Source: Stentor coeruleus
Lineage: Eukaryota > Ciliophora > Heterotrichea > Heterotrichida > Stentoridae
Reading direction: 5' to 3'
Assembly: GCA_001970955.1 (NCBI GenBank)
Contig: MPUH01000472.1
Location: forward strand, 1-51,905
DNA: 51,905 nt
Below, one piece after another: positions 19,572 to 29,204 of this stretch (the stretch's first letter is position 1; every line of letters begins with the position of its first letter). The notes under the pieces were generated by a model, which had not been told where the DNA came from, did not search any database, and was given only the letters and a program-made list of their open reading frames with translations. The translations under genes and the position numbers were made by a program.

Positions 19572-19856
19572 ATGGAAGACTATGAGGTATTGTTGAAAAA
19601 TTCAATCTATTATAAAAAGGTTTCTAAAGCTTTTCCTTTAGATGCTGTACGTGAAATACTAGGATCGCCTAATTTGGATAGGTCTATAAATGAGAATCAG
19701 ACTATAAATAATAACGAAAATGTCCCAAATTTTGTGACAGGGATAAGACTTCAGCCTAAAGCGAAAACAAAAAAAATACAGCCTAGGAGGATTAAAAAGC
19801 AAAAAGTTCAAAGGGAAAGAGCTCAAAAACCAGTTTATGATTTTATAAATGATTAA
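19572..19856 (+). CDS. Small basic protein, unknown
   Basis: 94 residues. The N-terminal half (MEDYEVLLKNSIYYKKVSK) looks helical. The C-terminal third is strongly basic (KAKTKKIQPRRIKKQK), as in nuclear or nucleolar proteins. No known domain was recognised. Support is the ATG-to-TAA frame, codon use like neighbours and the same strand as flanking genes; its short length keeps confidence moderate. Confidence 0.55.
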   Translation: MEDYEVLLKNSIYYKKVSKAFPLDAVREILGSPNLDRSINENQTINNNENVPNFVTGIRLQPKAKTKKIQPRRIKKQKVQRERAQKPVYDFIND

Positions 19857-19862
19857 GTTTAA

Positions 19863-20402
19863 GGAGTTTCTGGTTGAAATTGTATTTTATATGAATTTAC
19901 TTGATGATTATTAGGAAAATATAGCAATATTGGGTATATGTTTTTTTTTTGGAGATAATTTGATAATGATATTTTAAATTAGTATAAAATTTTGATTGAT
20001 TTTATATAGTCATATGCAACTTAATTCTAGATTTAATATGTTTTACAAAAATCCTACTTTTTTGTCCAAAAAAATCAGTCATATATTTTTTCTGAGCACA
20101 TAAATTATCTACTTTTTACTANGCTATGTATATTTAGTGAATATTTTTTCTGAGCACATAAATTATCTACTTTTTACTAAAAAAATTAACTCAACATTTA
20201 AATTNGAGATAATTTGATAATGATATTTTAAATTAGTATAAAATTTTGATTGATTTTATATAGTCATATGCAACTTAATGCTATGTATATTTAGTGAATA
20301 TTTTTTCTGAGCACATAAATTATCTACTTTTTACTAAAAAAATTAACTCAACATTTAAATTTTGGCTAAAACATCCTCCTTTTTAACTAATAATAATATA
20401 CA
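19863..20402. repeat. Contig-join region with duplicated blocks around two N positions
   Basis: N at 20122 and 20205. Block A (19952-20025) recurs exactly at 20206-20279. Block B (20123-20204) recurs exactly at 20280-20361. A 39-nt piece ending at 20121 is also inside block B. After block A, two different continuations lead into the same downstream sequence. This looks like two alleles differing by an indel, laid end to end by scaffolding, rather than a biological tandem repeat. It is the 5' flank of the WDR26-like gene. Confidence 0.8.
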
Positions 20403-21962
20403 ATGGAAGTAATTAGCAAAAAGCGTAAGGTTTCAGAAAAACTATCCGAAAACAACCCTATTATGCATAAAGAACTTGTTCGCCTAATGGTTCAAGCCCT
20501 ATATGACTTAGGTTATAAGTAATTCCTATATAGTAAAGCTGCACGGCAACTAGAAAACGATTCAGAAATCCAACTTGAAGCAGCTGAAGTTAAAAACTTT
20601 CGCAAAGGTATCCTATCTGGTAATTGGGATCTTGCAACCACAATAATTCCAACTTTTGAAATCACTCAAAAAAACGAAAAAAAAATCAAACTTCATATAA
20701 AAGAACAAAAATATCTTGAATATATATCAGAAGGAAATTATAAATCAGCTTTAAATACTTTAAGATCTGAAGTAACTCCACTTTATGATAATTCAAAAGA
20801 TCTACATGAATTAGCTGGGCTTTTATTATGTAAAAGTAGTGAAGAGCTTAAAGAAAATTCTAATATAGAATACGATAGAAAAAAAGTATTAGATAAAGTT
20901 CAAAGTTATATCCCACCTAATATTATGGTCCCTACTGATAGATTAAAAGTTTTAATTGACCAAGCTTTAGAGTATCAAATTTATAGTTGTGAGAAACATT
21001 GTGGATTTTTTAAAGCTGATACTTTACTTGCTGATCATACTTGTGATAGTTTTAATCTTCCTAGTATTGCTGAAGCAGTTGTAAATGAATTATCTGAAGT
21101 ATGGGATGCAGCTTTTAGTCATAATGGTGATCAAGTTGCAGTTTTATGTAAAACTTCATATTTTTCTATATGGAAAGTTCTGGTTGGAGAAAAAGTTTGC
21201 ACAGGGATTTCTGATGTCTCAGGAGTAGCTTGGGCTTTAGATGACAAAGTTATAGTAACAGGTAGTTTACTTGGTATAGTAAATATTTGGTGTGCTACTC
21301 AAGGTACACATCTTTATTCTTTAAAAGACCACACAGAAAAAGTAACAAGTTGTATATGGATTGGCTCAGAACAACTTCTCACAGGCGCTATAGATCGAAA
21401 ACTAATTCTCTGGGAAAATAAAATCAAAAGCAAACAATGGGATATTCGAGTCAGACAATTAGAAAAATCATTATCAGGTTGGACAATTGCCGTACTAAAT
21501 GCTTCCAAACCTGAAGTTCAAATTTTTGGCTATAATCCTATAGAAAAAATGGCCACTATAAATGAAGAAGAGTTTATAACAAGTATACAAATCAATAAAA
21601 CAGGTAATCAAATATTAACAGTTGTTAATCTAATCCCACCTGTATTTTTTATATAGAAAATGCATTTATGGAGTAGTAGTGGGATATTATTACAAACATT
21701 TGAAGGTTTTAAACAAGAAAGATTTGTTTTGAGGCCAACTTTTGCTGGACCTAATGATGATTTGGTACTTATAGGAAGTGAAGATGGGTATGTTTTTGTT
21801 TGGAGTAAAATCCAAGGAAGTAAATTAGGGGTTTTTAAAGGACATGGATCTACAGTAAATACAGTTACTATACACCCAAAATTCCCAAATTTAGTAATTA
21901 CGACAAGTGATGATGGAAATGTTAAGATGTGGGATTTAATGCCTAGATTAGGTAGAAATTAA
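20403..21962 (+). CDS. WDR26/Gid7-like LisH-CTLH-WD40 protein
   Basis: Three exons (20403-20518, 20534-21641, 21657-21962) with two 15-nt introns; the product is 509 residues. A LisH motif (about 19-50, KELVRLMVQALYDLGYNKAA) is followed by CTLH (about 55-110) and the segment matching WDR26 (LHELAGLLLCKSSEEL, then a helix ending IMVPTDRLKVLIDQALEYQ). WD40 blades run from about 225 to the C terminus (VWDAAFSHNGDQVAV, VWSKIQGS, VKMWDLMPR). WDR26/Gid7 is the oligomerising, substrate-recruiting subunit of the GID/CTLH E3 ubiquitin ligase. Both introns carry in-frame stops, so unspliced mRNA would be nonfunctional. The 3' end is 43 nt from the convergent kinesin gene. Confidence 0.92.
20519..20533 (+). 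other. 15-nt intron 1 of WDR26-like gene
   Basis: GTAATTCCTATATAG, phase 2, interrupting the LisH motif. Unspliced, the TAA it creates truncates the protein after 39 residues. Confidence 0.95.
21642..21656 (+). other. 15-nt intron 2 of WDR26-like gene
   Basis: GTATTTTTTATATAG, phase 0, with in-frame TAG. Removal restores a continuous WD40 propeller. Confidence 0.95.
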
Positions 21963-22005
21963 AGATTTTATTTGTAATATATGCTAGGGAATAAGAAAAT
22001 AATAA

Positions 22006-24231
22006 CTAAACCAAAACTGAACCATTTCTTGATGATGAAGGAAGACCACCTCTTATGCTTTTTCTAACTTTATATGTTGGAGGACGACCAGTACGAGAAC
22101 TGTTGATAGAGTTTCTTGAGATAGGCCCTGTTATTGATATCTCATCTTCAAGCATTTTTATTTTTGATTCGTATAGGGTAACTTTAGTCATTAATTTTTT
22201 GTTTTCTTCTTCTAAATTGTAATTCCGCTCAGTTAATCGGGTATTTTTTCTTTCCAGCACTTTTATGTCAACTTTAGAAGTCGCTTTTTCATTTAATATT
22301 TGCTTGTACATTGCGCTTAATTGTTCAAGATTTTTAGCGAGTAGATCAGTACGTTGTTTTAATTTTTTTTCTCCTAAAGTCATAGCGTTCTCTAGGCTTT
22401 CATACTTTTCTTTAGCTGCATCGAGGGTTATTTCTAGCTCAATAACTTTATTGATTCTATTTTTTAGATCACGATATATGGATTTTCGTTCTTCTAGCCA
22501 TAAAGATTTTTCTTTATCAACAGCTTGCTTTATTAGTGCTTCTTGAATATTTGGTGAATCAGATTTCAGTAATGAAAGTGTACTTTCCATACTAGTTTCT
22601 AGCTCTTTAACCTTAACACAAAGTTCATCATTTTTCTCCTTCTCCACCTGTACCTGTGCTCTAAGGTCATAAACAATTTCTGGGGTTTTCTTCACATTCC
22701 CCGAAATATGCATTTTCAAATCAGCGATTTCCAGATCTTTTTCATTTATCATCTGTTCCATCGACATTTTAATTTTCAAAATCTCCTGATTATCTGACTC
22801 TAAATGTTCTTTAGAAATAACTAATTTTTCAATCAACCCTTCTTGTTCAATAATCTTTTGTTCAAGACATGCATTTGACTCTTGTAATTGTGTATATTTA
22901 TAATTCAACAACGATTTCTCATTATTCATTTCCTGTATCATCGTATTTTGTTGTTTATTTTCCTCAGTAAGTATCTTATTATTCTCAACTTCATCAGAAA
23001 GCCTAATCTTTAAATCCTCAATCTCAGCCATAATTTCATCATAATCAAGTTTCTCCCCTTGTCCTTGATCATTTTTCACTCCTTCTATATCATTAATCTG
23101 AACCCCAGTTTTTTTTAACCCTTCTTCAAGTTTTTGTATATAATTATCTTTCCTTTCCATCTCTTCTTGAACTTTAGATAACATAAGTTTTAATTCAGCA
23201 ACAGTATATTCTCTATTAACTTTTGGTTTATTTTTAATAGCTTTAGCTCTAATACCAAATCTTAAAGTACTTATTGTTTCTGATTCATTATAAGGTGAAG
23301 GAGAACATGTGACAATTAAACATGTCTTAGAATTACCCCCAAGTGAATCTTGTAATACTCTTGTTAACTTAGAATTTCTATATGGAATATGTGTTGATTT
23401 TCCATCTGTTAAAGAATATATGACTTGACCAAGAACTGTTAAAGATTTATTGATGTTTTTAGCTTCTTCTAAACGTTTACCTGCAGCTCCAGTTTTCGAA
23501 ACTTTTTCAGACCCAGCAAGATCGACAAGATACAGTTTTCCAGTTTTACCTGATAAATCTTTAGAGTTTGTTTGACTAACAGTTAGGAGAAATAATGAAT
23601 GAGATCTTGAACTACCTGAATTCATGTTTGTATATGCGACTTCACGGTTTTCTGAACCGATTTTCATTAAATCGTAAACCTCTTCTTCACAACTTACGTA
23701 TTGTTCAGATAGTCCTTCGATGTAAATTCCTCGAGCCCGGTCTTCATGAATTTTAAGATTGATTTTACTAGTATCAAGAAGGTCTTTGATTTTTTCAAGG
23801 TAGATTTCACAATAGGCTACTTTTACTGAAAACTCTATGCAGTCATCGGCTTGGGAAATTTGATCGAAAACTGTTGTTACCATACGAGGGATTATACCCA
23901 TTTGATCAGGATCGTCCATATTTGGACCTGTCATTGTGAAGGTTTTACCAGATGAAGTCTGTCCGTAGGCTAGGATTGTCCCGTTGAAACCTTGCATTAC
24001 AGCATTGACAATCGGCTTCGCAGCTATTTCATATACACTTTCTTGACTGCTCGTCGGGGAAAATGCTTTATCAAAACCAAACTTCATAGGACCAGAATTT
24101 TCGTACTGAGAGCAAACCCCGACTGTCTGGTCATTTATAAAATTCACACAATAGCTTTGCGATATCTGAATCTCTTTCTCATTTAAAGGACGAAACCTAC
24201 AAAAAACTTTGACATTAGCCTGATCTTCCAT
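22006..24231 (-). CDS. Kinesin-1-like N-terminal motor protein
   Basis: 741 residues. The motor domain (1-335) is close to KIF5: P-loop GQTSSGKT (90-97), switch I NMNSGSSRSH (202-211), switch II DLAGSE (237-242), and HIPYRNSKLTRVLQDSLGGN (281-300). A neck and interrupted coiled-coil stalk (about 345-690) follow, then a basic C-terminal tail with KSIRGGLP. Kinesin-1 walks to microtubule plus ends carrying vesicles or other cargo. The stalk is shorter than in animals (about 960 aa) or fungi, so cargo and light-chain contacts may differ. The start is fixed by the conserved VKVFCRFRPLN. The ATG lies only 8 nt from the start of the divergent CDPK gene. Confidence 0.93.
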   Translation of the reverse strand: MEDQANVKVFCRFRPLNEKEIQISQSYCVNFINDQTVGVCSQYENSGPMKFGFDKAFSPTSSQESVYEIAAKPIVNAVMQGFNGTILAYGQTSSGKTFTMTGPNMDDPDQMGIIPRMVTTVFDQISQADDCIEFSVKVAYCEIYLEKIKDLLDTSKINLKIHEDRARGIYIEGLSEQYVSCEEEVYDLMKIGSENREVAYTNMNSGSSRSHSLFLLTVSQTNSKDLSGKTGKLYLVDLAGSEKVSKTGAAGKRLEEAKNINKSLTVLGQVIYSLTDGKSTHIPYRNSKLTRVLQDSLGGNSKTCLIVTCSPSPYNESETISTLRFGIRAKAIKNKPKVNREYTVAELKLMLSKVQEEMERKDNYIQKLEEGLKKTGVQINDIEGVKNDQGQGEKLDYDEIMAEIEDLKIRLSDEVENNKILTEENKQQNTMIQEMNNEKSLLNYKYTQLQESNACLEQKIIEQEGLIEKLVISKEHLESDNQEILKIKMSMEQMINEKDLEIADLKMHISGNVKKTPEIVYDLRAQVQVEKEKNDELCVKVKELETSMESTLSLLKSDSPNIQEALIKQAVDKEKSLWLEERKSIYRDLKNRINKVIELEITLDAAKEKYESLENAMTLGEKKLKQRTDLLAKNLEQLSAMYKQILNEKATSKVDIKVLERKNTRLTERNYNLEEENKKLMTKVTLYESKIKMLEDEISITGPISRNSINSSRTGRPPTYKVRKSIRGGLPSSSRNGSVLV

Positions 24232-24239
24232 AATTATTC
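24232..24239. promoter_or_regulatory. 8-bp gap between divergent start codons
   Basis: The only sequence between the kinesin ATG (24229-24231, minus) and the CDPK ATG (24240-24242, plus) is AATTATTC. Both starts are supported by conserved N termini, so promoter and leader sequences must overlap the neighbouring coding regions. Confidence 0.75.
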
Positions 24240-25748
24240 ATGGGTTGTGCTGTAAGTCGGAAAAAAAAACCTCAAGCAATACTTTGCAAAGCTAAAACTC
24301 TTGTTATTCTTCCAGGAACATTTGTAAAAATCAACGATAACGACTTTATTGAAGTGTACAATATCGGCAAAAAACTTGGTTCTGGAGCTTATGCTGAAGT
24401 AAGATTTTGTACCCATCGACAAAACAAAGCTAACCGTGCTGTAAAAATTATAGCAAAGCAGCTTTTAGAGTCTGAATCAGTTAAAATTCAGTTTATTAAA
24501 GAAATAGAAATTCTTAAGCTCCTTGATCATCCTAATATTATAAGGGTTTTTGAGTTTTTTGAAGATGAGAACAATTTTTATATAGTCATGGAGCACTGTA
24601 AAGGAGGAGAGTTGTTTGATGAAATCATTAAACATAAGAATTTTAATGAATATCAAGCGGCTCATATAATCCGCCAAGTGTTTTCATGTATTGCGTATTT
24701 GCATAGTATAAGTATTGTTCATAGGGATATCAAGCCTGAGAATTTATTATTAGAAGAAAAGGATGATCTTTTTAATATAAAACTTATTGACTTTGGTATT
24801 GCTACTATAATGGAAGAAGAAGATATACAAGGTATGATTGGTACACNTATTGCTACTATAATGGAAGAAGAAGATATACAAGGTATGATTGGTACACCTT
24901 CATATATTGCCCCAGAGGTTATTAATGGAAGGTATAATGAAAAATGTGATGTATGGAGCGCTGGGGTATTAATGTATATATTATTATGTGGTTTTCCACC
25001 ATTTCAAGGTGCTACTAAAAATGAAGTATTTGATATGATTAAAAACTGTTCTTATATCCTTGATGGATACGGCTGGGAAAACATATCATCTGATGCTAAA
25101 GATCTTATAAAAAAAACTCTTGTACCTCAGTGTTCAAGAATATCTGCTGAAAAAGCTCTTCAGCATAAATGGATTGTATCGATTTTGAAAAAAAATAAAC
25201 GCGACCAAGCAATAATGAAAACTGTCCTTAAAAACCTTGAAGAATTCAATGCTCAAAACAAACTTCAAGAAGCAGCGAAACTTTTTATAATAACCCAATT
25301 GATGTCTACAAAAGAAATCAAAGAAGCAAGGGATATTTTTAAAGATCTTGATGAAAATGGTGATGGGAAATTAAGCAGACAAGAACTTATTAAAGGGTAT
25401 AGAAAATTTGCTTCACAAAAAGATGCTGAAGATATGGTCGATAGAATAATGGCTGCTGTTGATACTGATCATAATGGATTTATTGATTATAATGAATTTC
25501 TTAAAGCTGCTGTGGATATTAAGAAAATATCATCTGAAGAGTATTTGCAAACAGCTTTTAATCTTTTTGATAGGGATGCTAATGGGAAAATATCTATAGA
25601 TGAATTAAAGTCGGTATTGCAATCAGCTGGGGAAGATGAGGTGTTGTTTCAAGAAATTATTAAACAGGTGGATGTCAATGGGGATGGGGAAATTGACTTG
25701 GAAGAATTTACGTTGATATTGAAAAATGCTAGAGTTTCTGATAGATAG
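24240..25748 (+). CDS. Calcium-dependent protein kinase (CDPK)
   Basis: 485 residues after removing an assembly duplication (502 as printed). The N terminus MGC is a myristoylation plus palmitoylation signal. Kinase domain ~37-310: GSGAYAEV (47-54), catalytic-loop-linked K69 in AVKI, HRDIKPEN (161-168) and DFG (184-186), then the APE motif. The junction helix is followed by four EF hands, each with a complete D.D.NG-type loop (DLDENGDGKLSRQE, DTDHNGFIDYNE, DRDANGKISIDE, DVNGDGEIDLEE). It phosphorylates Ser/Thr directly in response to Ca2+, probably at membranes. The N at 24847 plus a 50-nt duplication inserts 17 spurious codons in the activation segment, in frame; the real protein should run GMIGTPSYIAPE without interruption. 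Confidence 0.94.
   Translation: MGCAVSRKKKPQAILCKAKTLVILPGTFVKINDNDFIEVYNIGKKLGSGAYAEVRFCTHRQNKANRAVKIIAKQLLESESVKIQFIKEIEILKLLDHPNIIRVFEFFEDENNFYIVMEHCKGGELFDEIIKHKNFNEYQAAHIIRQVFSCIAYLHSISIVHRDIKPENLLLEEKDDLFNIKLIDFGIATIMEEEDIQGMIGTXIATIMEEEDIQGMIGTPSYIAPEVINGRYNEKCDVWSAGVLMYILLCGFPPFQGATKNEVFDMIKNCSYILDGYGWENISSDAKDLIKKTLVPQCSRISAEKALQHKWIVSILKKNKRDQAIMKTVLKNLEEFNAQNKLQEAAKLFIITQLMSTKEIKEARDIFKDLDENGDGKLSRQELIKGYRKFASQKDAEDMVDRIMAAVDTDHNGFIDYNEFLKAAVDIKKISSEEYLQTAFNLFDRDANGKISIDELKSVLQSAGEDEVLFQEIIKQVDVNGDGEIDLEEFTLILKNARVSDR
24797..24897. repeat. Assembly duplication around N (in CDPK)
   Basis: Positions 24797-24846 and 24848-24897 are identical 50-mers on either side of a single N. This is an unmerged contig overlap. 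It adds 51 nt (17 codons, frame kept) between DFG and APE of the kinase. Confidence 0.9.
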
Positions 25749-26292
25749 GCATATAATATTATGATATGTATTGATTTTTATGGTAATTTTGAATTTTTTG
25801 ATTCAAGGATTTTAGTTAAGTAAATAATAACTGAGTTTATGCTAAAGATGATTTTTTGATTTTTAGTTAGTTAAGACAGGATAGTTTTTTGTCAGTAAAA
25901 ATTAGAAATCCAAGAGATTGATAAAATGCTTAAAATTTAAATATAAAGAATAAAAGTTAAATCTAAACATAATACATATAATTCTACAACTAAAATTATT
26001 CAAAAAACCCCTCCTAACCCAAAAACCCTCTCCTCTTATAAATCTGATCATCATCCATATAATTCCACAACTACCATCAGCAAAAAATCGCCTTTTAAAA
26101 CTCAATAAAAAATCGCCATATTCATTTAAAGCCAAAAAATTTTCCCACAAAACCATAAAAAAAAGCTCTCCTTCTTATAAATCAATCATCATATCTCACA
26201 TAAAAAATCTTTTCTACCCATTATATAACAATAATTTCAAAAAGAATAATAAATTTCATACTCCACCTCTAATAAGAATATATAATTTGAAA
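25749..26292. other. Intergenic region
   Basis: The first ~180 nt are the 3' flank of CDPK. From about 25960 to 26290 the plus strand is C-rich and nearly G-free, like other regions before plus-strand starts. No gene was recognised. Confidence 0.5.
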
Positions 26293-27774
26293 ATGATTAA
26301 GCATTTGAGAATACAGTCCCCTGAAGAAGATATTGAAGAACAAATTGATAGGCTAAACTTTGCTGTTCAACGTTTAATGCAAGGAATCGAACTATCATCT
26401 CAAACCCCAAGAAATCCTTCACAGCTATCATTTACACACCCATCTTGGCTAGATGAGGAAGAACAAGAAAAAAGTATTGAGATGGCCATTCCTGCAGATT
26501 TAGAAAATAAATTTGAAGAAATACTTTTAAGCCTTGATAGAACGCAAATGATTAATGAAGACTTCTGGTCAGATCAATTTCGACGTGAAAATGCGAAATT
26601 ATTGCCTGAAAACGATGCTTATGTTATCAAATTAGAAAAAGAAAACATGGAACTTAGATCCCGTAATCCGATTTCCCGTAGCGACTATACTTTAAATCTG
26701 CGCAAAAACCCATCTTTGGAAACTGAAAAGCGCAACTTTGAAGAAAAACTAACTCAATTGGATAAACTGAACGAAGTTTATCATGCCAAAAACCAAAGCA
26801 TACAAAAAATACAAGAAAGCCTAAAAGTCAAAGAAAAGTGGATAGACCAAAAAGAAAAAGAATTACGCGCATCATGGCAAAATTTTGAAAAAATGAAACA
26901 AGATTGGGAGACTAACAGAAACAACTCATTTGGGTATATGTCGAAATCCCCAATAAAATCTACTTTAAAATCAGAAAAGCCCCAAAATGCTTCTACAAAA
27001 TATGACTTATCGCTTAACCGGCCAGAATTACTGACAACTCATCAAGGAGCTCCACCACCAAATGCCCCAGAAACCCCATCAAGCAGACAAAGATCTTTAA
27101 CAAATTTACAAAATGAACTTAAAGAACTTGAATCTTCTCTTAGTTCAATAACAGACCCAGATGAGTATTCAAAACTTGTTATGAAAATTGACCAGATCAA
27201 AAATAAAATCGCGACAATTAGAGGGCAAATAGCTTTATATCAGTCTAACAGGTCATCAAGGTTGATTAGTAATATGATGAAAACTATGGAAAAAGAAGTT
27301 AATTATGAAGAAAATAAAAGGAAACAACAATTGGAGAGATTTACGAAAAAGTCTGGTGGAAAAGCGATAGATGATATTGGAAAGTCTCAACATAATGTGA
27401 ATAATGAAACTACAAGAAGGGTTTTACCTAGTGATAGTATGCCTATTTCTAATATATCAATTTCTACACCAATACCCAATAAACAATTGTCAAGTCAAAA
27501 ACTGATTGAAGAAAAGCAGTTATTAGATTTTAGAAAAGAAATGCTTAATAAAAGAGAAAAGGAACTGACACAAAGAGAAACTCAGTTACAAGAAACTTGG
27601 ATGAAAATACCTGGATCAAAAGATCTGATTGAGGTTGTGAATAAGGCTTTATCTAAACTTACTGAGCAGAAAAATGAACTGGATAGCGAACGTGAAGCGT
27701 TTGAGAAAGAAAAAGTTGAAATGCTCAAACTTAGAGATAAGCTCATGGAACAAATGAACAAGATTAAAAATTAA
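26293..27774 (+). CDS. Coiled-coil protein, unknown
   Basis: 493 residues from the ATG at 26293. Three blocks of predicted coiled coil lie at about 105-210, 270-335 and 395-490, separated by Ser/Pro/Asn-rich linkers (for example APPPNAPETPSSRQRS near 255). An acidic N-terminal part includes DLENKFEEILLSLDRTQ. There is no enzymatic motif, signal peptide or membrane segment. The layout suits a ciliary, basal-body or cortical scaffold protein, but that is inference; no orthologue is recognised. It lies tail-to-tail with the secreted protein gene, 117 nt away. Confidence 0.75.
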   Translation: MIKHLRIQSPEEDIEEQIDRLNFAVQRLMQGIELSSQTPRNPSQLSFTHPSWLDEEEQEKSIEMAIPADLENKFEEILLSLDRTQMINEDFWSDQFRRENAKLLPENDAYVIKLEKENMELRSRNPISRSDYTLNLRKNPSLETEKRNFEEKLTQLDKLNEVYHAKNQSIQKIQESLKVKEKWIDQKEKELRASWQNFEKMKQDWETNRNNSFGYMSKSPIKSTLKSEKPQNASTKYDLSLNRPELLTTHQGAPPPNAPETPSSRQRSLTNLQNELKELESSLSSITDPDEYSKLVMKIDQIKNKIATIRGQIALYQSNRSSRLISNMMKTMEKEVNYEENKRKQQLERFTKKSGGKAIDDIGKSQHNVNNETTRRVLPSDSMPISNISISTPIPNKQLSSQKLIEEKQLLDFRKEMLNKREKELTQRETQLQETWMKIPGSKDLIEVVNKALSKLTEQKNELDSEREAFEKEKVEMLKLRDKLMEQMNKIKN

Positions 27775-27891
27775 TATAATCTATGTGATTTGATTTAGGA
27801 TTTATATAATAAGTAATACTAAGCACACTATAAAAATATAAAAATCTCAAGACAGGAAAAAAATGCTTTTAATATCAAAAAAAAACTATGC

Positions 27892-28602
27892 TTATTTTAA
27901 GTAAATAATTAAGTTGTCGATACCAAAACTTGCATTTTCATGTTGTAGGGTACTAGAAAACGATAAAGAAATTTCTCCGCTTTTGTTTTTAAGCACTATA
28001 TCAAGAGGTAGTGCATAAGCAGCATCATTAAAAGCTTCACCACAGATATTAAAAGTACCACTTTTGCCAGTATCAGCCCATACTAACTCATCATCTACTT
28101 TTAAAGATATTGTTTCGCCTTGCCAATTGTCTAAAAGATGGATTGATGCTGTGATACGGACACCTGAATTACGAGGAAGGGTATATTTTGTTTCTAAAGA
28201 TTCTCCAGCATAGGCTCTAAGAAAATAGTCTCTACCATTGCAGGTATCAAAAGTCTGAATATTCCATCCTTGAGCATCAAACTCAAAATTCTCATGTAAA
28301 AACGCTTGCCAATGTAGTTGGATAAATGCAGTTTCAGTTTCTGGGGCATTAACAAGAACATCAGCATCAATAACAATTTCACTATCAATAGGGTTAATTG
28401 ACTCTAAAGTAATCTCTGTTACCATAATCTCATCACTTGTTATATCATTCACAGTCAAAGTATCTGAAGTATGGACTGTACCTTCAGAATACAAAGTTTC
28501 AGTTGTCAAACCAGAACAATCAAAAGACCCAGTTATGTCAAGATCTCCGAGAATTGAAACTTTAGTACTGAATACTTGGCCTATGAATAGAAAAAATATC
28601 AT
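27892..28602 (-). CDS. Secreted beta-rich protein of a ciliate-type hypothetical family
   Basis: 236 residues with an N-terminal hydrophobic signal peptide (about 1-12, MIFFLFIGQVFS). Residues ~15-90 are low-complexity beta-strand repeats rich in Ser, Thr, Asp and Leu (GDLDITGSFDCSGL style). Residues ~100-236 look like a jelly-roll or lectin-like domain: a GW...C...FLRAYAG stretch, LPRNSGVRITASIHLLDNW, LKVDDELVW and a final LTF-like strand ending in NLIIYLK. Similar C-terminal domains occur in many extracellular ciliate proteins of unknown function (established by pattern memory, not searched). It may be a surface or secreted matrix protein, possibly carbohydrate-binding. No transmembrane anchor. 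Confidence 0.72.
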   Translation of the reverse strand: MIFFLFIGQVFSTKVSILGDLDITGSFDCSGLTTETLYSEGTVHTSDTLTVNDITSDEIMVTEITLESINPIDSEIVIDADVLVNAPETETAFIQLHWQAFLHENFEFDAQGWNIQTFDTCNGRDYFLRAYAGESLETKYTLPRNSGVRITASIHLLDNWQGETISLKVDDELVWADTGKSGTFNICGEAFNDAAYALPLDIVLKNKSGEISLSFSSTLQHENASFGIDNLIIYLK

Positions 28603-29204
28603 TATAACGTATAATAAATTAACTTTTTTTATGTATTTTATAAAGAGACATCTGTTCTTTGATTAAAATGTGAGAAAATGTACCTGAGTTGGGCTATGAA
28701 AGAAATAATTTGGATTTTTTTTTTGTAATTATTATTTAGGAATTTTAGTTGGTAATATATGGATATGGAAAATAATCATATTTTTGGTAGTTTTTGTTAT
28801 TGTATGCTTGTAAGAAGTTTGAAGAACTTTAGGATAATGTTTTTGAATTTTTGTTGTGAGGATTTTTAAGTTGTGATGAGTTTATTAGTTTTGATTTAGT
28901 TTATAATTATTATTTGATATATTGTATAATTTATTAACCTTCTCACTCGGGGGTGTTTAAGCAAAAAATAGATTTGATTTTTTGATATCAGCATATTATT
29001 ACTTAGGAAAATTAATCTGATGTTTGTTATATTGTTAGATATTTTTTGCATCTAAACTTTTCAAATTATTTCCCTATAATTTCTATAAAATTCCACCTTA
29101 ACCCTTACAATAATCTATATTTTTTCTAAACCTTCAATTACTATCTTATTTCACTTATCCTCTCATAAACAACACCTATTTTCATATTTCTCATATACAA
29201 TAAA
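28603..29204. promoter_or_regulatory. Divergent promoter region with sharp skew flip
   Basis: This lies between divergent starts. Plus-strand counts are 25 G and 2 C in 28801-28920, next to the minus-strand gene, but 0 G and 25 C in 29101-29200, just before the plus-strand ATG. The switch lies around 28940-29040. No defined motif was recognised. Confidence 0.55.

Noticed and set aside
25734..25748. GTTTCTGATAGATAG at the end of the CDPK gene as a 15-nt intron that would extend the protein.
   Set aside because: It begins GTT rather than GTA, and the fourth EF hand already gives the normal CDPK C terminus; the extension is hydrophobic 3'-flank-like sequence.
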